Both the position numbers and the translations under genes were made by a program. From JAFMJV01 sp963800275 (GTDB lineage: Bacteria; Chloroflexota; Limnocylindria; Limnocylindrales; CSP1-4), in NCBI GenBank assembly GCA_963800275.1, contig CAWDAI010000001.1, forward strand, positions 124,001-188,000: a DNA stretch of 64,000 nt. Direction: 5' to 3'. The notes beneath the pieces are model-generated. The model saw nothing but the letters and a program-made list of their open reading frames with translations. It did no database searches and was not told the DNA's origin. The stretch's first letter is position 1; each line of letters begins with the position of its first letter. Shown here piece by piece: positions 53,111 to 59,431 of the stretch.

Positions 53111-53548
53111 GCGCGGAGAGCCAAGCGCGGAGGGCGCACGCGGTGCGTGCCGGCAGTCGATGGTCCCGTGCGCATCGGAACAAGGCGCCATTGCGCCACC
53201 GGGGACCACCGCCTACCGTTGGTCATGCCGTCGTCCCCTGACGCAGGCACGGGCCCTGTAGGCGTCGACTACCGGGCTCGGGAATAGCGGTTGGAACCGG
53301 TCAACGTGGTGGCGCAAGCGACACCGTGCATCGAATGTCCGCTCCACACGAAGAAGACCGCGAGGCCCGGGTCACGAGTCGAGTAACAGGTGAACCGGCT
53401 GGCTCCGGGTCCGGTCAGTGGCGGGGTCCACGACGGCGAGGTCATCGATCATCCAGTGCACGGAAGACGGACCGCTGGGACGGCGGACAGTCCCAGCGGT
53501 CCGTTTCGATTCCGGCGGCTCAGCGGCCTGGCGGCGGCCCGGTCCTCC
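53111..53548. other. 438-bp non-coding stretch with strong hairpins
   Basis: No credible ORF covers this gap: the ORFs in all frames lack conserved motifs and normal start signals. Several strong inverted repeats stand out: TGGTCCC (53161-53167) with GGGACCA (53202-53208) enclosing GGCGC-CATT-GCGCC, and GGACCGCTGGGAC (53469-53481) with GTCCCAGCGGTCC (53490-53502). I looked for RNase P RNA, tmRNA, SRP RNA, tRNA and common riboswitch motifs and found none. It could hold an unrecognised structured RNA or simply two terminators. Confidence 0.4.
53469..53502. terminator. 13-bp hairpin after the dnaJ-like gene
   Basis: A perfect 13-bp stem with an 8-nt loop lies 47 nt past the stop of the J-domain gene and about 360 nt past the alcohol dehydrogenase. 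It could terminate transcripts from either side. Confidence 0.5.
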
Positions 53549-54274
53549 TCAGGCCTCGGCGACCCGCGGCCGGCGCTCGACACCGCGCGCATCGAGGTCG
53601 CTGACGATGACCTTGGCCCGCATGACGAGGTCGCGGTCGCGGGTGATGGTCGAGGCGATCCAGTCGATGTAGGTGGGCTCCTTGTCCGCCACCTCGCCGA
53701 GAGTCAGGCCGTGGAAGCGACCGAAGCCCAGGACCGTGGCTCGTGCGTCCTCCAGGCTGGGCAGGCGGATGCGCGAGCGGTCGACCGTGCGGTGGATCGG
53801 CCCATTGGGGGCGCTCGCTCGCAGGTCCGGGCCCTGGCGATAGTCCCGCCAAGCGACCGGCGGCTGCCCGCTGAGGGTCGTGTGGCGGTCCCGCCGCCGT
53901 AGGGTCGTGCTGTTGCGTGGACCGAAGGAGGCGGACATGTCGAAGCGGGCGGTCACCGGCGGCGAGGGCGGGGGCGGGGGCGGACCGGGGGCCTCCCCCG
54001 ACGGCGTACGGCCTTCTTCATAGCGCTGCCGGCGGCCTGCGGGAGTCGCGTCGTAGCGCGCGCGGCGCACGGGATCGTTGAGGGCATCGTAGGCGGCGTT
54101 GATGCGCGCCATGCGCGTGGTCAGGCGTTCGCGCTCGGCGCTGTCGCTGCCGGCGCGGTCGGGATGATGCTCGCGCGCGAGCTCCCGCCAGCGACGCTTG
54201 ATCTCCGCGGGCGATGCGTCCCGGCGCACGTCGAGCACACTGTAGGGATCGCCACGAAAGGTCGGACCAGACAC
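53549..54274 (-). CDS. DnaJ-domain protein with C-terminal DUF3820-like domain
   Basis: The 241-residue protein starts with a J domain (residues about 8-75): DPYSVLDVRRDASPAEIKRR, the essential EHHPDRAG loop with HPD at 37-39, and NAAYDALNDPVRRARYD. A Pro-rich linker follows. The last about 70 residues (FGRFHGLTLGEVADKEPTYI) match a DUF3820-type module, found fused to exonucleases and helicases and as stand-alone proteins. J domains stimulate DnaK; no Gly/Phe or zinc-finger region is present, so this is a specialised J protein. GTG start with TAGCCT 7 nt upstream. Divergent from ligC. Confidence 0.82.
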   Translation of the reverse strand: MSGPTFRGDPYSVLDVRRDASPAEIKRRWRELAREHHPDRAGSDSAERERLTTRMARINAAYDALNDPVRRARYDATPAGRRQRYEEGRTPSGEAPGPPPPPPSPPVTARFDMSASFGPRNSTTLRRRDRHTTLSGQPPVAWRDYRQGPDLRASAPNGPIHRTVDRSRIRLPSLEDARATVLGFGRFHGLTLGEVADKEPTYIDWIASTITRDRDLVMRAKVIVSDLDARGVERRPRVAEA

Positions 54275-54281
54275 ATCCTCG

Positions 54282-54287
54282 AGGCTA
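54282..54287 (-). promoter_or_regulatory. Putative -10 element, leaderless J-protein start
   Basis: TAGCCT on the minus strand is followed by 7 nt and the GTG at 54274. Confidence 0.45.
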
Positions 54288-54358
54288 CCACGCAGGCACG
54301 CCGGAGCCGCCCCTCGGGCACGCTCCAGCCGCTCGTTGCCCAGCCTTCCGCGAGTCGC

Positions 54359-54364
54359 TATCGT
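54359..54364 (+). promoter_or_regulatory. Putative -10 element, leaderless ligC start
   Basis: TATCGT is followed by 6 nt and the ATG at 54371; no Shine-Dalgarno sequence. Confidence 0.45.
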
Positions 54365-54370
54365 CGCGGC

Positions 54371-55456
54371 ATGCGCCTGCCCCTGGAGCCCCCGATCGAG
54401 CCCATGCTGGCCAAGGCCGTCGGCGAGCTGCCGGAGGGTGAGGCCTGGCTCTTCGAGCCCAAGTGGGATGGCTTCCGGGCGATCGTCTTCCGTGACGGCG
54501 ACGAGTTGCTCATCCAGAGCCGGGACCGCAAGCCACTCGACCGCTACTTCCCCGAGCTGGCCGAGCCGCTCCAGGTCAACCTGCCGCCGCGCTGCGTGCT
54601 GGATGGGGAGATCGTCATCGCCCGCGAGGGCACGCTCGACTTCGACGCACTCCTGCTGCGCATCCACCCGGCGGCATCGCGGGTGGCCCTGCTGGCCGAG
54701 CGGACGCCGGCCTCGTACGTCGCCTGGGACTTGTTGGCGGAGGGCGACGAGGATCTGCTGGCTACCCCCCAGGCGATCCGCCGCGAGCGGCTGGAGGCCG
54801 TCTTGTCCGGGGCCCGACCGCCGGTCCACCTGACGCCCCTGACCAGGGACCGGACGCTGGCCGCCGACTGGTTCGCCCGGTTCGAGGGGGCCGGGCTCGA
54901 TGGCGTCGTGGCCAAGGACGCCATGGCCGTCTACGAGCCGGGCAAGCGGCGCATGCTCAAGGTCAAGCACGTGCGCACGGCCGATTGCGTGGTGGCCGGC
55001 TTCCGCTGGCACAAGAACGGCCGAGGCACGCATCTCGGCTCGCTCCTCCTTGGGCTCTTCGACGCGGAGGGGACGCTGCACCACGTCGGCGTGACGTCCT
55101 CGTTCACATGGGACCGGCGGGCCGAGCTGGCTGCGGAGCTGGAGCCGTTGCGCGAGGATGCCGGCGAGGGCCATCCGTGGAGCCAGTGGGCCGAGTGGGC
55201 CGATCCCGACGAGGCCACGACCCAGCGACGGCCGGGTGCCGGCTCACGCTGGAACCGGGGCAAGGACCTCACCTGGGAGCCGCTGCGACCCGAGCGCGTG
55301 GCCGAGGTCGCCTACGATCACCTGCAGGGCGACCGCTTCCGCCACGCGACCACCTTCCGGCGCTGGCGCCTGGATCGCGATCCGGCCGACTGCCGCTATG
55401 ACCAGCTGGAGACTACGCCACCGTATGAATTACGGGACATCTTTGAGGAGAAGTGA
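54371..55456 (+). CDS. ligC: ATP-dependent DNA ligase, LigC type
   Basis: The 361-residue protein has the nucleotidyltransferase motifs of ATP-dependent ligases: the adenylated lysine in WLFEPKWDGFRA (Lys31), LLIQSRDRKPLDRYFPEL, CVLDGEIVIARE, GLDGVVAKDA and MLKVKHVRTADCVV. A C-terminal OB domain (GTLHHVGVTSSFTWDRRAEL) follows. There is no polymerase or nuclease module, so it is the stand-alone LigC form known from mycobacteria, used in gap repair and back-up end joining. A LigD-type polymerase domain gene lies at the end of this window on the other strand and would be a natural partner. Confidence 0.9.
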   Translation: MRLPLEPPIEPMLAKAVGELPEGEAWLFEPKWDGFRAIVFRDGDELLIQSRDRKPLDRYFPELAEPLQVNLPPRCVLDGEIVIAREGTLDFDALLLRIHPAASRVALLAERTPASYVAWDLLAEGDEDLLATPQAIRRERLEAVLSGARPPVHLTPLTRDRTLAADWFARFEGAGLDGVVAKDAMAVYEPGKRRMLKVKHVRTADCVVAGFRWHKNGRGTHLGSLLLGLFDAEGTLHHVGVTSSFTWDRRAELAAELEPLREDAGEGHPWSQWAEWADPDEATTQRRPGAGSRWNRGKDLTWEPLRPERVAEVAYDHLQGDRFRHATTFRRWRLDRDPADCRYDQLETTPPYELRDIFEEK

Positions 55457-55522
55457 TGTTCTGCGTATTCGGTGAAGGTCGCCGGCCGGGTACACTTGCG
55501 CGTGCCTACTAGGGAGGAGCAC

Positions 55523-56617
55523 ATGGACCAGAACACTCCGCGCGACGAAGCCACCGGCGCGCAGCCTCCGGCACCAGCCGGCGGGGCGGACACCACGGCC
55601 TGGAATCAGGCGCCGCCATCCGATCAGTCGCAGGCTGCACCAAGCGGCGGCCAGGATGCGGCGGCCGAATACGCCGCCTGGTCCGCAGACGCCTCCTACC
55701 AGCAGCAGCAGCAGCAGCAACAACAACAACAACCGCCCGCAGCGCCGCCGGCCGACACCGGGGCCTACCAGCAGCAGTACTACCAGCAGCCGGCCGCTCC
55801 CGACCCCAATGCCTACGGGCAACAGGGCTATCAGCAGCCGCCGCCGGGCTACCAGCAGCCGGGCTATTACGATCCCAACGCCTACGGCCAGCCGCAGCCG
55901 TACCAGCAGCCGCAGTATTACGACCCCAACGCCTACGGGCAGCAGGCACCACAGCAGGGTTACCAGCAGCCGCAGTATTACGATCCCAACGCCTACGGGC
56001 AGCAGCCGGGGTACTACGACCAGAACGCCTACGGCCAGCAGTACGCCCAGCAAGGCTACCCGCCGCCGGCGGTCCCCTACGGCTATGCCCAGCCGGGCCA
56101 GGAGGCCTGGGGCCAGGCTGAGCCGAGCGGCTACGACCGCTCGTTCATGACCGTCCTCGGTGGCTGGATCCTTATCGTCTGGGGCGTCGTCATGGGCGTC
56201 CTCGGCGCACTCGTGATGTGGACCAACAGCGTCACCGAACTGATCCCCGACGGCGTGACCCTGAGCCCGGACGTGCTCGATGCTGCCAGGCAGGCCGATG
56301 ACCAGATCATGGCCGTGAGCGGCATCCTGCTCATCCTCGGCATCGTCCAGCTCATCGCCGGCATCGGCATCCTTGGCCATCGCCGCTGGGGCCGCGCCTT
56401 CGGCATCGTGCTCGGCCTCCTGGGCCTCCTCGCCGGTTTGGGCATCATCACCATCTCCTTCGGTTTCGAGGCCATGGACGTCGGTGTGGGCGAAGCCGTC
56501 AAGGGCGAGGAAGGATCGCTCGCTGCGAGCGGCGTGGTCTTCTTCAGCTACCTCCTCGTCTTCCTGGGCATGTTCGTCGGGCGTCGGCACTTCCGCCGCA
56601 AGGGCGTCGCCGACTGA
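55523..56617 (+). CDS. Membrane protein with polyQ and YYDPNAYG repeats
   Basis: The 364-residue protein has a long disordered N-terminal half and a membrane half. The first about 200 residues contain a run of 11 Gln and repeats of the type QYYDPNAYGQQ at five or more places, giving a Gln/Tyr/Pro/Gly-rich, prion-like composition. The second half has four hydrophobic segments: FMTVLGGWILIVWGVVMGVL, MAVSGILLILGIVQLIAGI, AFGIVLGLLGLLAGLGIITI and ASGVVFFSYLLVFLGMFV. A basic tail (GRRHFRRKG) ends it. The ATG at 55523 has AGGGAGGAGC upstream. The membrane half resembles small DUF-type tetraspan domains of actinobacteria; function unknown. Confidence 0.75.
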   Translation: MDQNTPRDEATGAQPPAPAGGADTTAWNQAPPSDQSQAAPSGGQDAAAEYAAWSADASYQQQQQQQQQQQPPAAPPADTGAYQQQYYQQPAAPDPNAYGQQGYQQPPPGYQQPGYYDPNAYGQPQPYQQPQYYDPNAYGQQAPQQGYQQPQYYDPNAYGQQPGYYDQNAYGQQYAQQGYPPPAVPYGYAQPGQEAWGQAEPSGYDRSFMTVLGGWILIVWGVVMGVLGALVMWTNSVTELIPDGVTLSPDVLDAARQADDQIMAVSGILLILGIVQLIAGIGILGHRRWGRAFGIVLGLLGLLAGLGIITISFGFEAMDVGVGEAVKGEEGSLAASGVVFFSYLLVFLGMFVGRRHFRRKGVAD

Positions 56618-56643
56618 CGCTCACCTCCCTTTGGCCAGAGCTG

Positions 56644-56673
56644 AAGGACCCCCGGGCTAGCCCGGGGGTCCTT
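56644..56673. terminator. Bidirectional terminator, 30-bp palindrome
   Basis: AAGGACCCCCGGGC and its complement form a perfect 14-bp stem around TA. In the plus direction it ends in CCTTCCG, in the minus direction in CCTTCAG. It sits between two convergent genes. Confidence 0.65.
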
Positions 56674-56712
56674 CCGTATCCGCGGCGCCGACGAAGCCGT
56701 CGGGTCGCGGCG

Positions 56713-56952
56713 TCAGCCCGCGCTCAGCCACTCCGCGATATCGCCCGCGGCCGGGATGCGGCCGGAGGACTTGACCTCGCCGTCGATGACCAGGCCGGGG
56801 GTGGTCAACACACCCCGTGCCGCGATGGCGGCATCGTCGGTCACCTTCACCACGTCGGCCTCGATCCCAGCCATGGCCACCGCCTCGCGAGCGTTCGCCT
56901 CCAGCTTCTGGCAGTTGGCACAGCCGTGTCCGAGTACTTCGATGGTCACCAT
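56713..56952 (-). CDS. Small thioredoxin-fold protein (MTH895/TM0996 type)
   Basis: The 79-residue protein has the compact thioredoxin-like fold of the MTH895 family: IEVLGHGCANCQKLEANARE with a CANC active site at residues about 11-14, and TTPGLVIDGEVKSSGRIP with the cis-proline region. Such proteins accompany YraQ-type permeases and ArsR regulators and are thought to move thiol equivalents. The ATG has GAAAGGAG upstream. It follows the permease by 28 bp. Confidence 0.88.
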   Translation of the reverse strand: MVTIEVLGHGCANCQKLEANAREAVAMAGIEADVVKVTDDAAIAARGVLTTPGLVIDGEVKSSGRIPAAGDIAEWLSAG

Positions 56953-56980
56953 GGACCTACTCCTTTCGATGTCTCACGCA

Positions 56981-58030
56981 TCACAATCCGAGAGCGTTGA
57001 AGAGGTAGCCGACGGTGAGGATCCCGCTCACCACGACCGCCAGGAAGATGGCCAGCAGGGGCAGCCGCGCCACCCGCCGGAGGATCAGGAACTCAGGCAG
57101 GCTGATGGCCACGGTGGCCATCATGAAGGCCAGGACCGTCCCCAGCGGCAGGCCCTTGTCCAGCAGCGCCTCGACGATCGGTAGCACGCCGGCTGCACCG
57201 GCGTAGAGGGGCACGGCCAGGATCGTCACGAGCGGCACCGCCAGGGGGTTGCTCGCACCACCGATGCTGACGATGAGGTCGGTGGGGGCGAAGCCGTGGA
57301 TGAAAGCGCCGACCGCGATGCCCAGCACGACCCAGGGCCAGACCTTGCGCACGAGGTCACCGGTGGAGGCCCAGGCTTCGCGCAGCCGCTCCTCGGTCGA
57401 GGGCACGACGCCGGCGACATCAGTGCCGCCGCCGTTGGCGCGGACCTCCAGCACCCACGGCTCGAGGAACCGCTCCAGCGGAAGTCGGCCCAGGATGAGC
57501 CCACCGAGGATGGCCACCGACAGGCCGGCGGCCATGTAGAGCAGCGCGATCTGCGGCCCGAAGAGTCCCCACAGCAGGACCAGCGCGACCTCGTTGACGA
57601 GCGGGGAGCTGATGAGGAACGCGAGGGTCACCCCGAGCGGGATGCCGGCCTGCAGGAAGCCGATGAAGAGCGGTACGGCCGAGCACGAGCAGAAGGGCGT
57701 GACGATACCGAACGACGCCGCCGCGACCGTGCCCGGGACCACCCCGCGACCGGCCAGGGCTGCCCGCACCCGGGCGGGTGGCACATACGAGCGCAGGAAG
57801 CTGACGAGCGTGACGATCCCCAGCAGCAGGAGCAGGACCTTGGGCACGTCATAGGCGAAGAAGGCCAGGGCCTCCCCGGTGGGGCTCCCGGGCGCCAGTC
57901 CCAGCAGGTCGAAGGCGAGCCACTGGCTGAAGGGCCAGGCCGCGAACCAGGCGATCGACCAGGCCACCACGCCGAGGGCGACCGTCGGCCAGAACGGCAG
58001 CTGGCTGCGCGGAAACGCGAGCGTGCGCAT
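56981..58030 (-). CDS. YraQ/ArsP-like permease (DUF318 family)
   Basis: The 349-residue membrane protein has about eight to nine hydrophobic segments. A cysteine-rich core FGIVTPFCSCSAVPLFIGFL is characteristic of the UPF0718/DUF318 permeases. FLISSPLVNEVALVLLWGLF and the terminal FMMATVAISLPEFLILRRVA are also conserved. ArsP members export trivalent organoarsenicals, others are undefined. The FCSCSA cysteines would bind a soft metal or metalloid. Its ATG abuts the ArsR stop without a gap. The order arsR-permease-thioredoxin suggests metalloid or thiol-linked efflux. Confidence 0.88.
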   Translation of the reverse strand: MRTLAFPRSQLPFWPTVALGVVAWSIAWFAAWPFSQWLAFDLLGLAPGSPTGEALAFFAYDVPKVLLLLLGIVTLVSFLRSYVPPARVRAALAGRGVVPGTVAAASFGIVTPFCSCSAVPLFIGFLQAGIPLGVTLAFLISSPLVNEVALVLLWGLFGPQIALLYMAAGLSVAILGGLILGRLPLERFLEPWVLEVRANGGGTDVAGVVPSTEERLREAWASTGDLVRKVWPWVVLGIAVGAFIHGFAPTDLIVSIGGASNPLAVPLVTILAVPLYAGAAGVLPIVEALLDKGLPLGTVLAFMMATVAISLPEFLILRRVARLPLLAIFLAVVVSGILTVGYLFNALGL

Positions 58031-58414
58031 CTAGAGCACTTCGTCCAGACCGCGCGCAGCGGCCGCGATGGCCTCGTCGTCACGCTCGTAGTACTTCCAG
58101 CGGCCATCGAGCGAGTGGCGGCTGGCCCGGACCAGGCCGGCATCGCGCAGGCGTGCGAGATGGTTGCTGAGGTTGTTCTGGCGCACGTCGAGAGCGGCCG
58201 CCATCTCGCACACGCAGTGGGGCCCGTCACGCAGGATGGCCAGGATCCCGGCACGGACCGGCTCGGCCAAGAGCGAGGCGAACGCGACCGCCGCCTCCGT
58301 GTGCGGGGTAGCATGCTCCCGCAGGCTGGGCCGGAGGTCTGCCTCGGCGAGCGGTGTGGTCGGCGTCAGTTCGACGCAGGTAGGACAGGCCATGTTCGAC
58401 TCCGCGGTGGTCAT
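58031..58414 (-). CDS. ArsR/SmtB-family metalloregulator
   Basis: The regulator is about 127 residues from the ATG at 58414 (a GTG at 58423 is 3 codons earlier). The winged helix reads LLAEPVRAGILAILRDGPHC, then CVCEMAAALDVRQNNLSNHLARL and AGLVRASRHSLDGRWKYY. The CVC motif in DGPHCVCEM is the metal or arsenite site of ArsR-type sensors, and an N-terminal CPTC pair adds possible ligands. Before the gene, TCAG (58431-58434) and CTGA (58441-58444) form a small inverted repeat. It probably represses itself, the permease and the thioredoxin gene. Confidence 0.88.
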   Translation of the reverse strand: MTTAESNMACPTCVELTPTTPLAEADLRPSLREHATPHTEAAVAFASLLAEPVRAGILAILRDGPHCVCEMAAALDVRQNNLSNHLARLRDAGLVRASRHSLDGRWKYYERDDEAIAAAARGLDEVL

Positions 58415-58514
58415 CTCAGCCACGAGTGTGTCAGCGACGACTGAGATACTCCAGGGCCACAGGTCCCATCCCAGGCGTGCCGAGGGGCATCCGCGACAGG
58501 GCCTTGGCAGTGGC

Positions 58515-58520
58515 TATGCT
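58515..58520 (+). promoter_or_regulatory. Putative -10 element, leaderless aldo/keto reductase start
   Basis: TATGCT is followed by 6 nt and the ATG at 58527, no Shine-Dalgarno sequence. Confidence 0.5.
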
Positions 58521-58526
58521 TGGGCC

Positions 58527-59375
58527 ATGTCTGACTTCCCTGTGCTTCTCCTCAACGACGGCCACCACATCCCGCAGCTGGGGTTCGGCACCTGGCAGAT
58601 CGCAGCCGACGAGACGGCCACAGCCGTGCGGGTGGCACTGGAGACCGGCTATCGCCACCTGGACACGGCGCAGATGTACCGCAACGAACGGGGCGTGGGA
58701 GCGGGCATCCGGGCCGCAGGGGTGCCACGGGAAGAGGTCTTCCTGACCACCAAGCTCGGCAATGACGCGCACCTGCCGGCCGATGCCGAGCGAGCCTTCG
58801 AGCGGTCGCTCGTCGAGCTTGACACCGACTACGTGGACCTCTTCCTCATCCACTGGCCCATGATCCACTCCTACGGCGGCGACTACGCCACGACCTGGCG
58901 GGTGCTCGAGGGCTTCCGGGCCGACGGGCGCGCGCGCTCCATCGGCGTCTCCAACTTCCGGGTCGTGGACCTTGAGCGCCTTCGAGTGGAGACGAACGTG
59001 GTCCCGGCCGTGAACCAGATCGAGGCCCACCCGTTCTTCCCCAATGACGAGGTCCGCGAGTACGACCAGGCGCACGGGATCGTCACGGAGGCCTGGTCGC
59101 CGCTGGCACAGGCAGACGTGCTCGACGACACGGTCGTGCGCCAGGTCGCGGAGCGGATCGGCCGCGCGCCTTCCCAGGTGGTCCTGCGCTGGCACCTGCA
59201 GCGGGGCGACGTGGTCTTCCCCAAGTCCGTGACGCCCGCTCGCATCCGCGAGAACTTCGATGTCCTCGGCTTCGAGCTGGACCCTGACGACATGGCCCTC
59301 CTGGCATCGCTCGATCGCGGCCCGGGCGGGCGCACCGGCCCCGATCCGGACACCTTCGACTACCGGCCGACCTGA
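58527..59375 (+). CDS. Aldo/keto reductase
   Basis: The 282-residue protein has the AKR TIM-barrel signatures: IPQLGFGTWQIAADETATAV, GYRHLDTAQMYRNERGVG (catalytic Asp and Tyr), VFLTTKLGND (catalytic Lys), DYVDLFLIHWPM (catalytic His) and FPKSVTPARIRENFDVLGFE, the NADPH phosphate-binding loop. It is like the 2,5-diketo-D-gluconate reductase/AKR5 group. The physiological substrate is unknown. The start is set by the TATGCT element 6 nt upstream. Confidence 0.92.
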   Translation: MSDFPVLLLNDGHHIPQLGFGTWQIAADETATAVRVALETGYRHLDTAQMYRNERGVGAGIRAAGVPREEVFLTTKLGNDAHLPADAERAFERSLVELDTDYVDLFLIHWPMIHSYGGDYATTWRVLEGFRADGRARSIGVSNFRVVDLERLRVETNVVPAVNQIEAHPFFPNDEVREYDQAHGIVTEAWSPLAQADVLDDTVVRQVAERIGRAPSQVVLRWHLQRGDVVFPKSVTPARIRENFDVLGFELDPDDMALLASLDRGPGGRTGPDPDTFDYRPT

Positions 59376-59431
59376 TCGGCAGCCGCCCGGACGGATAGGC
59401 TGTGCGCAGCGGGCGAACGTACGAGGTCGAG

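Noticed and set aside
53281..53502. RNase P RNA, tmRNA, SRP RNA or tRNA in the gap
   Set aside because: None of their conserved cores could be found on either strand. TTTCGATTCC at 53503-53512 resembles a T-loop by chance, without acceptor or anticodon stems.
53390..53902. 170-residue plus ORF at the end of the non-coding gap
   Set aside because: No conserved features; it runs through a terminator-like hairpin and antisense to the J-protein gene.
55681..56050. CRISPR or tandem DNA repeat array
   Set aside because: The repeats are codon-level repeats of a protein motif (YYDPNAYG) with irregular spacing, not direct repeats separated by unique spacers.
55430..56590. Minus-strand 386-residue ORF opposite the polyQ membrane protein
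   Set aside because: Leu/Val/Gly runs are the antisense of the Gln/Tyr repeats; the plus frame has a ribosome site and helices.
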